From positions 23,053 through 39,128 of the forward strand of contig JADHZB010001545.1 of NCBI GenBank assembly GCA_015657535.1: a stretch of 16,076 nt of DNA, given 5' to 3'. The notes under the pieces were generated by a model, which had not been told where the DNA came from, searched no databases, and was given only the letters and a program-made list of their open reading frames with translations. This DNA comes from Nephromyces sp. MM_2019 (taxonomy: Eukaryota; Apicomplexa; Aconoidasida; Nephromycida). Made by a program: the position numbers and the translations under genes. Shown here piece by piece: positions 8,458 to 16,076 of the stretch. Numbering within the stretch: position 1 is the stretch's first letter; each line of letters begins with the position of its first letter.

Positions 8458-9600
8458 AAACGCGCTAGGATTTTATTAACTGTTAGTACGAGGTAACATT
8501 TTTAAAATACGTTTTTTAGCAGGTACGAGCAATAGCTTCGCTCAAGTTTCTTTTAGTTGCTACGCCACTGGTTGAAATATAGATTAAAATATAAGAAGTT
8601 TGGAAGGAGGATTGCAGCTTTTTAGCAGATGAAATACCCTTAAAGGTTTTGTTGTTTAAAAAAATAATAAAAAAATAGCCCGTCACCAAAAAGAGGATTT
8701 AGTACCAGTTAACAGCGTGTTAAGCTGGCAAAGTTTTAAACAGGCTATGTGCACGCTAGCAACAGTGAATGTCGCTGTCTGGACCACATTAGTCGGTCGT
8801 ACGTTTATTATGTCAATGTCGCACAATTTCCATCAAAAAATCGTACAAACGAAGCATGTAAAACTAAGGTTATAAAAAGCTCAACGATGTAACAAAAATA
8901 GTATCAAATTTGCTACTCCAGTGCATTGACGAAGTCGTCATGGGCAATGCAGCCAATAATTATGTGTTTCAGAACCTCGGCGTGGCTTCATATTTCACGA
9001 AAAAAAAATTTTCTCATCATCATATACCTTGCAAGCACAACCCATTTTTTTGAGAATAGCATTGAAAACACGTGCATTTTAGCATTTAGTATCCGCTAGC
9101 AATCCCCAGCTGGAAGTGTACAAAAAAGACAGAACAAAGATGAAAAACTTACGTTTTCCGATTATACATTATCAGTTCTTGGAGAGCAACAGCTGCAGAT
9201 TAAAGTCAGCAGGAGGATATTGGAAGGCAACGTAAAAAATGAAAAAGCAATCTCCATAGAATATTGTTTTGATTTTGGCCTAGAAAGAGACATAAGCTTT
9301 GCAAGTTAGGGCTCAGCAAAGCTTTCATGGGCAGATATAATTTCTTTTCATCATTAGCGAGCACTCCATGTTCATCAGCACCTGCTTTATTATAAAATCA
9401 GCCGGGTGTATATACATTTCTTCCGGAATTTACACATGTGGTGCACTGGCGTTGCAACTAATTCTCGACTCAACTCTCATGTTTACCACATGCGTGCTCT
9501 CGGTATTGCTTACTCAAGCTTCGTGAGAACTACACCTCAGTTCGCTCAGAACCGCATTTTTATTTGTTTGCACACAGTTTATTTTAGACACGCACCCCCC
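8458..9600. other. AT-rich intergenic DNA, no gene established
   Basis: The segment is mixed in strand composition. A plus frame is open without an ATG at 9100-9309, and a short minus-strand exon-like segment lies at 9153-9192. Neither has confirming partners. Confidence 0.45.
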
Positions 9601-10243
9601 GATTAATACATCCCTCCTCACCGAGACGTGCCAATTTTATAGTTTTGCCCGATACCCGGTGTTCATTTTCAATGGACGGCGCCACACACCCTTGTGATAA
9701 GCCTCCCCGCATTTGAAACTCGGCGAGTCTCGAATTTTCTATACTTGAAATTCCCTGGATCACCTCCGGTTGCTTGTTGTAATCCGGAATAGAGCCTCGC
9801 TAATATTGTGTACCCAAACACGCACCTTGTATCCACCTTTTTCTTCATCTCTTCAAATCCACCGCAAGTCACACTTGGAGGGCTCTCCACTTACCCAAAT
9901 CTTGACCTATACATCATAATACACCTGCGAGGGGAATTCCTCCTTTTATGAACTGTAGCCGTGCACTCACCTCTTCATCTCTATAGCATCTTGTGCATAC
10001 GTAACAAATACTTATATTTGTCGAAGGTTGCACGTAGTACGGCCCCCTGCATGTGCCTTGCAATGCTTTTTCACCCCCGTTTTTCATGCAGTGCACCCCG
10101 TGCCACTTTTTTTCTCATGCCATCTGTGCGTAATACACCAATCTGGTTCCACGGTCCTTTTCGGTTTTGGCTGATAATTTTATCGCTTTTGCATCTTCAT
10201 GAGTGATTAGGTAATTCTATCCTATCACATATAGGAAATTGAA
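9601..10243. other. pyrimidine-rich non-coding DNA, no gene established
   Basis: The plus strand is pyrimidine-rich. Minus frames at 9669-9890 and 9914-10096 contain donor-like GTAAGT and GTGAGT but do not assemble into a phase-consistent gene, and no domain is seen. Confidence 0.45.
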
Positions 10244-10381
10244 ATGAGGCATCTAGTGCTGTTCTTATTCAATACCACAGCATTTTTTAGCACCTTTATG
10301 TTTTGTACTTTCTTCTTCCTACGTTATCTTGATCTACCGCGCTTCGGGCAAACACGATATATTCAACGGGTGCGTAAGTAG
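10244..10381 (+). CDS. candidate short hydrophobic ORF or first exon
   Basis: ATG to TAG, 45 codons. The N-terminus MRHLVLFLF and a following hydrophobic run (FFSTFMFCTFFFL) resemble a signal anchor, and then comes a basic tail (LPRFGQTRYIQRVRK). A GTAAGT donor at 10374-10379 overlaps the end, so it could be a first exon of phase 1. T-rich DNA gives hydrophobic codons by chance, so support is weak. Confidence 0.2.
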   Translation: MRHLVLFLFNTTAFFSTFMFCTFFFLRYLDLPRFGQTRYIQRVRK

Positions 10382-10661
10382 CGAATTTCTCTCCACATCG
10401 CGGATGTGGGCCATTCGTTGAGTCTTCTTGTTGATCATAGCTCCTGTATGAATACGTGTATGCATTTGATATGAGATATGGTAATCCGTGTGTGTGCTAG
10501 TCAGGGTCATAAGGTAGGATTTTATGCTTTATGTATGCCATGAGTATATTAATTACCACACTTTCAAAGTATGTTGCAGACACTTTGAAGTCCCTTTCTT
10601 TTAATGACAATGACTTATTAGCATTTGTGGAGGATTAGCGGGCATATAGTTATAGGCATGC

Positions 10662-10948
10662 ATGTTTCTAATGCTTGCATGTACGACGTGTTTTTTCGCG
10701 GTGTTTTTTCTACTTGGGACACACGCAGTGCTTGTCCAGGCAGATGATGTTTTGCAGCGTATTTGTATGGTATGTATACTAGAGGTATATATTTCATGTC
10801 ATTTTGCGTACATAGTTGCGCTACTACTAGGTGCGCTCCGTTATCATGTGAGAACTCTCTTATTCCCGAGAGTTTGGTTATATATATCGTTGGTCAGCAT
10901 TCAATACCGTCTCTCCACGCTTCTTTTGAGCAACGAGCGGATTGTTAG
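10662..10948 (+). CDS. candidate two-exon small secreted peptide
   Basis: The possible exon 1 (10662-10769) encodes a textbook signal peptide, with core CFFAVFFLLGTHAVLVQA, then DDVLQRICM, and ends at a GTATGT donor in phase 0. A possible exon 2 starts at 10898 after the acceptor CGTTGGTCAG and reads HSIPSLHASFEQRADC, then TAG at 10946-10948. The joined product would have 52 residues with two cysteines after the signal peptide. The 128-base intron is much shorter than those in the left-hand gene. No family is recognised, and T-rich DNA can mimic signal peptides. Confidence 0.25.
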
Positions 10949-11898
10949 TTAATTAAAAAATAACCTTCAGCCTTTTTTGAGAAGTGGCATGATATTCTTT
11001 TGCCTCCTGTCCTTCAAATGGGGAGCTTTCTGTCTTTACGCTTAAATCCTATTTGCTGTGCGCTGTTTTAGCGTATTATAGAAAAGTACATTCTTTTGTT
11101 GGCATCTGTTGCTTTAGCATGCAACCCCATCTTCATTGTAAAGCAACCTCTGCTTTTTTGTGCTTCAATGCACATGCTTCATGCAGATGAAATCACGCGC
11201 GCACACGCTCTTGAGTATTGTAAGCCGCTCCTCTTAGTGCTTAGTGTTGCATTATTGTATGGGAAAGATTTTTTTACGTTCCCGATCGACCTCTTGTGAG
11301 ATCATGTGTATGCAGATTGTTGAGTGTGTGTCCCGTGAAGATGTCTACACCCGCTTTAAAGGGGGGTAGTTTTTTTGCTGCCTTGGCATTCTGCTAGCGT
11401 GCACTGAAGATGTTTGTGCCATCTACACTTTGGAGACATTATTTCTCCTGTTCAGCACTCGGTGTTAGACAATACCAAAGAGCAAGCAGATTGCCTGATC
11501 TCGAGGCTTTGTTATACAATTAAATCTGATTGATCCCCTCTGTTCTATGCAAGCCTACTATCACTTTTTAGATTTTGAGGAAAAATTCAAACAGTAAATC
11601 AAAGCTTCATATCTTTTATATAGGCCCGTGTTTTTTTTGCGAAGCAAAGTAATTGATGGCCTTCGTGAAAGTATTGTAGTTCTTTAATAAGGAATTATCT
11701 GCCTTAAAGTATATTCGTGTGTTTGGTTGAATCTTGCTTTTTATCTGGCATGGAGCAAAAGAAATAAAAGAGCATGTAACTTTTTTTTGTTATGCCTCTT
11801 TGTTGTGCCTAAAACTTCCGGGGTTTTTGCTAGTACAATACTCTCATTGCAGTATATTGTATAGTTCACACAGATTTTTCTTGTTTTTTCAATTGTTA
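10949..11898. other. T-rich non-coding DNA, no gene established
   Basis: The segment is T- and G-rich on the plus strand. The frame 11096-11299 is open but starts with TTG and is hydrophobic, as expected from base composition. No repeat longer than short homopolymers was seen. Confidence 0.45.
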
Positions 11899-12417
11899 TC
11901 ATTTTTGGGGTTTTTTCCAAGCCAATGTTTGACTTTTGAGCCACAAATGTAAGAGCATAGCAAAGGAAAAAAGGTGTACTTCATGACCTTGTAATTTTGC
12001 TCGGTCCACCTGTTGTTTTTTCGTGTTATTGCCCCCCTGTATAATAGTTTTAGTCCATATACTTTGTGATTTTAGTAGAATTGGTGATAATTTCTTGAAT
12101 TTTACCCTTTTATAGTCGATACTCTGCATTCTAATTATTTTGATTAGTCGATGGTACGCAAATGTATGTGCAGCAGTGCGCAAATTCACAAGAATATGCG
12201 GACATAAAAAAGTGCTAATAGATACATGAGGGTGGGCCCGAAGGCACTTAGTTTGGAGCTGTTCCACGGATACAAAAGCATACGCAGAGGCTCTCCCAGA
12301 CACATCGAGATGCTTATGCACTAACCCAACAAAAAATTCAGGAGCACTAAGGCACTTGATACGAACAAAACGTACTTCGTAACCTACGCACTTTAGCACA
12401 TAGACACACCCACACAT
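11899..12417 (-). CDS. hypothetical ORF, 172 codons
   Basis: This is the longest frame outside the kinase exon, with a true ATG at 12417-12415 and a stop at 11901-11899. The first 90 or so residues look protein-like (for example YEVRFVRIKCLSAPEFFVGL). The last 80 are Lys-rich, as expected from A-rich DNA on this strand. I see no signal peptide, membrane segment or known motif. The first half coincides with a local reversal of strand composition (about 12150-12440, CA-rich on plus). It may be a gene, an exon or chance. Confidence 0.28.
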   Translation of the reverse strand: MCGCVYVLKCVGYEVRFVRIKCLSAPEFFVGLVHKHLDVSGRASAYAFVSVEQLQTKCLRAHPHVSISTFLCPHILVNLRTAAHTFAYHRLIKIIRMQSIDYKRVKFKKLSPILLKSQSIWTKTIIQGGNNTKKQQVDRAKLQGHEVHLFSFAMLLHLWLKSQTLAWKKPQK

Positions 12418-13504
12418 ACACCTACCAAGTTCACCAACACGCCTTCTTGAGCTTTTGTAATTATCCGCAGTTTTATATGTGAAAAGGCCTTCGTTGCACC
12501 TTATTTTAAATTTTTTTTCACATATTATACCGTCATTCTCTAATAGTTTGGTAATTTTGCTTGCCTCCGGTGCAGTAAGTGCATGTGAAAATAATGTGGC
12601 GAGAATGAAGTTTCTTTTTGCAAATCAGTCAAATTTTCAAGATTTAGTGAGGTTTATGGCTTACTGGAGTGTGTGTGTGTGTGCGTATGTATCCTTATTG
12701 AGTTCAATTAATCTAAGCTCTTTGGCTTTTCGCTTTAGTCATTTTAGAAGCTTCACTATCTGAGTTTTTTACTGGAAGTGCGATATCTAAAATTGCAGAG
12801 TTTGATGTACACACAAAAAATACATCTTTTAGGGAGTTTTAGACAGATTTTCCTGATCTTTTCTAAGCCCTACTTCTTTGATGAGAAGTATAGGTTGACA
12901 TTCATTTGTCAATACATATATATACATATAAATATGTCAAACGATAGTGATGATTTATTATTTGCTCGTCTTTTTTTATGTTGGCATATGCGCACACACA
13001 TTTATCTTTGAGTTTTCCCCTTGTAGGGTAGACATTCACTGTGTGTGCCTTTGAAATTTTATTGAATTTAGTTATCCACTGTTTGTATGCGTGTGTGTGT
13101 GGTTGAGATTTTACCTAAGTTGTAGCTATCCACTCTGTGTGATTGAAATTTTACCCAATTTATGGGAAAACAGTAAAAAGTCACTTTTTTGTGCATTTTA
13201 GTGGTTTAGAGAGAGTTGTGAAGAAGAGATTGTGGTTGAGTACCAAAGATCAGGAGTAGCAGCTAGTTCCACATGGAATGTGAGAATATAGGTGTTGTGT
13301 GTCTTCATCATCAATTAGGAGCGTAGCCGATTCTGTTTATCAGTTTGCATGCGCATCTGAATTGTGTTCTTGTTGGTAGTTTATATAATCTCTTGTGTGC
13401 ATTGTTGGTGTGGTACGTATGCATATTGATTTTGTCTCTATCCATCTGTTTGAGGGTTTTTTTTTGGGTATATGTTGACGTATGTTGTGTGTGGGAAAGT
13501 CTAC
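12418..13504. other. T/G-rich non-coding DNA with TG microsatellites
   Basis: The plus strand is strongly T- and G-rich. TG runs occur at about 12669-12683 and 13089-13102. No secure exon was found; the plus frame 12479-12763 begins with GTG and lacks motifs. Confidence 0.5.
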
Positions 13505-13628
13505 GTTGCAGTGTGTGATGCATTCACATCCTATCTTATGTGTAGGAAAGCCAGCCTACGTTGTAGGTACGAAAACCTGTGTTGCAGTGTGTGATGCATT
13601 CACATCCTATCTTATGTGCAGGAAAGCC
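13505..13628 (+). repeat. 48-base direct repeat, 76-base period
   Basis: Copies at 13505-13552 and 13581-13628 differ at one base in 48 (T versus C before AGGAAAGCC). Each starts GTTGCAGTGTGTGATGCATT. The 28-base spacer contains a related CTACGTTGTAGG, which suggests an older, shorter repeat. Confidence 0.9.
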
Positions 13629-13698
13629 TATCTTTTATATGGGAAAACTTATCTTGTGTGTGTGGTACTTTGATGGTGATTTGGTGAAAGTAACCTGA

Positions 13699-13714
13699 AT
13701 ATATATATATATAT
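13699..13714. repeat. (AT)n microsatellite
   Basis: Eight alternating AT dinucleotides lie in T/G-rich DNA. Confidence 0.9.
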
Positions 13715-14180
13715 TTGCTGATTTACAAGCGATTTGATGTATGTACACTACTTGGAAGTGTCTGAGTGACTTGTGGTAATCCTTATGTGTTTGTAGCTGC
13801 TTTTTCTGTCTTTCTAGCTGCTCAAACACACACTCTCTGGATGAGATCTATTGATCGATGTTTCTGCTTGCTTACGAATGCAGATATATACCCTTGCCCA
13901 TATCATTTATACTCAAACAGTAGTGCATATTATGACATTCCTATATCTTTTAGTGTTCCAGTAAAAAAAAGATGATATTTTCACGAAGATTCCTTATATT
14001 TTTTAATGAAGACATTGGTGTGCTTTTAAATGAAGAAGTATGTGCTACTCCACTTCATTTAAGGTACTTGCACTACGATTCACAGATAAAGAACTGTGAG
14101 TGGAAAGGTTATTAGGTGCGTAGGTTTGTGTTTTGATGGCTCAAAAAATTTATGATTCCTAGTTCTATATTGTGTGTGTG
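13715..14180. other. T-rich DNA, no gene established
   Basis: A plus frame, 13766-13975, ends in IYPCPYHLYSNSSAYYDIP and SFSVPVKKR. The acceptor-like TGCTTGCTTACGAATGCAG lies at about 13864-13882. It may be a terminal exon, but no upstream partner is visible. Confidence 0.35.
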
Positions 14181-14302
14181 CATGTGAGTATTTGATGATC
14201 CACTATGCGATTTGTGTGTGTGCATGTGAGTATTTGATGATCCACTATGCGATTTGTGTGTGTCTTGTTGTTTATGTTGAACTATGTGATTTGTGTGTGT
14301 AT
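14181..14302 (+). repeat. 42-base tandem repeat, two and a part copies
   Basis: Copies 14181-14222 and 14223-14264 are almost identical, starting CATGTGAGTATTTGATGATC and including CACTATGCGATTTGTGTGTG. A third, diverged copy keeps ACTATGTGATTTGTGTGTGT at about 14281-14300. Confidence 0.9.
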
Positions 14303-14822
14303 TAGTTTTCAAACCGTAGCTTATTCTTAGTAGGGGTATATACCCCCGTAAACATAAGTTGCTATATAATGCTCTGTATTTAGCCTGCTGAGCTACTTAT
14401 ATGAAGGTGTGTGTGTGTTCGATAGATGCGGCACTCTAGTGTATTGGGAATTTGTCGCTTTTGTGCTGGAGGCTAGCTGTAGCATGCGGGCTTATTTTGC
14501 CCATATGCATAATCAGTATTTCTTCGTGCTTAAGGCTCTGAGTTTAGTTTGCTAGTAATTATTAATGTGATTTCTTGTGTTTTATATTTGGTTGCTTGTA
14601 GTATTCAGTTGTTACGCATGCACGCACATCCATTTATACCCAGAAACTGGCTACACACACCTCGAATTTTCTACCAGGAAAACACACACCCTTCACGCAC
14701 TTGTAAAACGCACCTCTCACACATGCTCCTCCCGCAAGTATAGCTATATTTGTGAGAGACTCACTATCCCACCTATCTACCCTTCAAGCATCTGTTTATA
14801 CATACCTCTCTATCCTATGCGG

Positions 14823-14839
14823 TATATATATATATATAT
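14823..14839. repeat. (TA)n microsatellite
   Basis: About eight alternating TA dinucleotides lie at the change from T/G-rich to C/A-rich DNA. Confidence 0.9.
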
Positions 14840-14899
14840 GTATGTCTACTACCGCACACATCCGGCCTGTTAAATAACCCTCTCAGCCACCAGAAGTTT

Positions 14900-14917
14900 C
14901 TCTCCTACATAGGAGAG
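14900..14917 (+). other. inverted repeat, 8-base arms
   Basis: CTCTCCTA-CA-TAGGAGAG. A partial echo, TTACATAGGAG, occurs at about 14959-14969. If transcribed it lies in the kinase 5' leader, although a two-base loop makes a DNA-binding site as likely as an RNA hairpin. Confidence 0.5.
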
Positions 14918-14997
14918 TGTTCTCTCGTACACACTGTTTCTCTCGGAGTAATTTTTTCTTACATAGGAGCCCTCTCTCAAACACGACTCCTTTTTAT

Positions 14998-15069
14998 CAC
15001 ACACACACACACTCACACACACACACTCACACACACACACACACACACGCACACACACACACACACACA
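14998..15069 (+). repeat. (CA)n microsatellite upstream of the kinase
   Basis: Seventy-two bases of CA with a few CT and CG interruptions, 54 bases before the kinase ATG. It is open in the kinase frame and would read as alternating Thr-His, but no ATG precedes it in that frame. Confidence 0.95.
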
Positions 15070-15123
15070 TTGTCTCCCCCCCACAAAACCCTTCCCTCTC
15101 CACCCCTCCCTCACAACCCTACG

Positions 15124-15894
15124 ATGAACTCCCGTCCAACTATCCCCACTAATAATTGCACCTCGTCATACTGCACACTCGACTCTGCATCCCCACCAAC
15201 CCCCCCCCCCCCATCAATCCTTTCATATCGTCTTTCCGAGAATCTCAAGGAAAACCAGTTGATTCCCGAGCGGGCTGCTGAGACTTCAAATATTTCATCA
15301 TATGCTTTAGCAGAGACATCGAAGATTCCTTCCTCTTTTCCCAAGAATATGACGTCCACCAACTCGCTTCTGCAGCAGCCTCTGGAGGATACCTCAGAGA
15401 AGAGGAGGTTTGCTGTCTCACACGCACACAAACATTCTATCCTTTCTCCCTCTTCTTCTCCGGATTCCAGCAAACCCCCTGCTAATCGCAGCAGCAAAAG
15501 AAGCTCAGATGATTATGCCTTTGGCAGTATTCTTGGAGAAGGTTCTCTGGCGAGGGTTTACTTAGCGTCTTCACTGAAGACTGGGGAAGAAGTGGCTATC
15601 AAAGTTATACAGAAGAATCGTATACAAAACTCGCTGGAGAAGGAGCAAGTCTTTTCTGAGCTCTCTGTGCTGAAGAAAGTTCGCCATCCAAACATCATCA
15701 AACTTCTACATACTTTCCAAGATAATCTTCATCTCTACTTTGTTCTTGAGATGGGAGGATGGGTCAATATGGAGGAGCACTTGGCTAGGCATGGTGGTGT
15801 GTTTAGTATTGAAGTTGCTCGCTTCTATACGGGGGAGTTAGTCAGTGTGTGCAATTGCTTGAGGAGGAATGGAGTAGCTCATAGAGATATGAAG
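15124..15894 (+). CDS. Ser/Thr protein kinase, first exon (Ser/Pro-rich tail and kinase N-lobe)
   Basis: This kinase would transfer phosphate from ATP to Ser/Thr. The start at 15124 is the only in-frame ATG before the domain, and A lies at -3. Residues 1-128 are low-complexity and rich in Ser, Thr and Pro. The kinase domain starts near D129: glycine loop GEGSLARV (138-145), VAIK with Lys160, helix-C Glu179, HPNIIKL, TFQD, VLEM, then HRDMK with catalytic Asp255. The exon ends after Lys257 at GTGGGT, phase 0, just before the expected P-x-N. Similarity by eye is shared between PLK4/SAK-like kinases (TGxEVAIK, VLEM) and PDK1-like AGC kinases (LGEGS, TFQD, RFYT), so the subfamily is unresolved. 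The usual G-E-L/M after the hinge is V-N-M here (Asn215). The C-lobe lies outside the window, so activity cannot be judged. Confidence 0.9.
15200..15212 (+). repeat. C13 homopolymer inside the kinase coding region
   Basis: Thirteen cytosines encode the proline run in residues about 26-30 (PPTPPPP). The frame continues correctly into the kinase domain, so the count in this copy is in frame. Confidence 0.9.
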
Positions 15895-16076
15895 GTGGGT
15901 TGGGGGGGGTGTTTGTAGGGGAGATCAAGGGGGGGGGTGTGTGTGTGTGTTTACTGGGTTGTGTGTGTGTATAATGCGTTGTGTGTGTGTATAATGCGTT
16001 GTGTGTGTGTCTACTGGGTTGTGTGTGTGTATAATGCGTTGTGTGTGTGTATAATGCGTTGTGTGTGTGTATAATG
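15895..16076 (+). other. start of kinase intron 1, with guanine runs
   Basis: The donor AAG|GTGGGT follows the HRDMK codons directly. The intron has G runs at 15897-15899, 15902-15909, 15918-15921 and 15929-15937, then a TG minisatellite. No acceptor is seen before the window ends. The frame reading through the donor meets a stop at 15916-15918. Confidence 0.85.
15941..16076 (+). repeat. 20-base TG minisatellite with ABB order
   Basis: Units of 20 bases: A is ten bases of GT then YTACTGGGTT, and B is GTGTGTGTGTATAATGCGTT. The order from 15941 is A, B, B, A, B, B and a truncated B, so a 60-base higher-order unit is implied. The array reaches the window edge. Confidence 0.97.

Larger units (their letters stand above)
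14600..15123 (+). promoter_or_regulatory. CA- and pyrimidine-rich leader before the kinase start codon
   Basis: The plus strand switches here from T/G-rich to C/A- and C/T-rich. It includes a long CA tract and ends in CCCTCCCTCACAACCCTACG before ATG. The position suggests promoter and 5' untranslated region, but I cannot place a transcription start. Confidence 0.4.

Noticed and set aside
8554..8573. CAGTGGCGTAGC on the minus strand, and a similar CACTGGCGTTGCAAC on the plus strand at about 9443, resembling DNA-transposon ends.
   Set aside because: The two face away from each other, no target duplication is visible, and a match of this length with two mismatches is expected by chance in 16 kb.
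9153..9192. Short minus-strand exon-like segment (VALQELIMYNRK) with a long pyrimidine tract and a GTAAGT donor.
   Set aside because: It is only 40 bases long and I found no phase-compatible exon on either side.
9100..9309. Plus-strand open stretch containing FSDYTLSVLGEQQLQIKV, faintly like a retroviral-type protease end.
   Set aside because: There is no ATG, no DTG/DSG active-site motif, and a second frame is open over the same DNA.
9669..10096. Two minus-strand frames with donor-like GTAAGT and GTGAGT, possibly exons.
   Set aside because: The splice sites do not combine into an in-phase model and no domain is visible.
14870..15103. Minus-strand ORF rich in Cys-Val, opposite the CA tract.
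   Set aside because: It is the reverse reading of the (CA)n microsatellite.
14917..15123. N-terminal extension of the kinase frame with alternating Thr-His from the CA tract.
   Set aside because: The extension would have to start at a GTG. The CA microsatellite explains the open frame, and the first ATG is at 15124.
15111..15497. Minus-strand ORF opposite the kinase exon.
   Set aside because: It is a shadow of the plus-strand coding region, which has clear kinase motifs.
1..16076. tRNA, rRNA, CRISPR array or bacterial operon signals.
   Set aside because: I found no T-loop with matching acceptor arms, no conserved rRNA words, no regularly spaced repeats with unique spacers, and no clustered long ORFs.

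Overview
The window looks like nuclear DNA from a protist-type eukaryote that I cannot identify further. The evidence is GT-AG spliced genes with introns of roughly 500-680 bases, abundant CA/TG and AT microsatellites, several tandem repeats inside non-coding DNA, and a eukaryotic protein kinase. I see no ribosome-binding sites, operons, rRNA, tRNA or CRISPR array. All homology calls are by eye and no database was searched.

Left part (1-3705, minus strand): a spliced gene of unknown function. Six exons (71-157, 838-936, 1434-1495, 2167-2248, 2798-2906, 3539-3705) join with consistent reading phases. They give the first 202 codons of a soluble protein with an acidic N-terminus and a leucine-heptad coiled coil. 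The gene runs off the left edge. Its introns are full of TG repeats in the sense direction, which read as CA on the plus strand.

Middle (about 3710-9600): no secure gene. It holds a purine-rich array of CAGGTRA units with alternating 21/18-base spacing (3973-4059, open in one frame), a 45-base tandem repeat with four ATGCACC heptamers (4393-4482), a GC-rich island made of two 140-base tandem copies (5631-5910), a 30/31-base repeat (6415-6505), and long AT-rich stretches.

Right-middle (about 9600-14600): T- and G-rich on the plus strand, the mirror image of the left side. It contains no gene I can establish. There is one long minus-strand ORF (11899-12417), some possible short secreted-peptide exons on the plus strand near 10.2-10.95 kb, and two more repeat clusters (13505-13628 and 14181-14302).

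Right end (about 14600-16076): a CA- and pyrimidine-rich leader precedes the first exon of a Ser/Thr protein kinase gene (15124-15894, plus strand). That exon carries a Ser/Pro-rich N-terminal tail and the kinase N-lobe as far as the HRD-x-K motif. The intron then begins with guanine runs and a 20-base TG minisatellite with a higher-order ABB pattern that reaches the window edge.

The two genes are transcribed away from each other, with about 11.4 kb between their start codons. The T/G-rich strand follows the direction of transcription on each side. Nothing in the sequence shows that the two genes act together.
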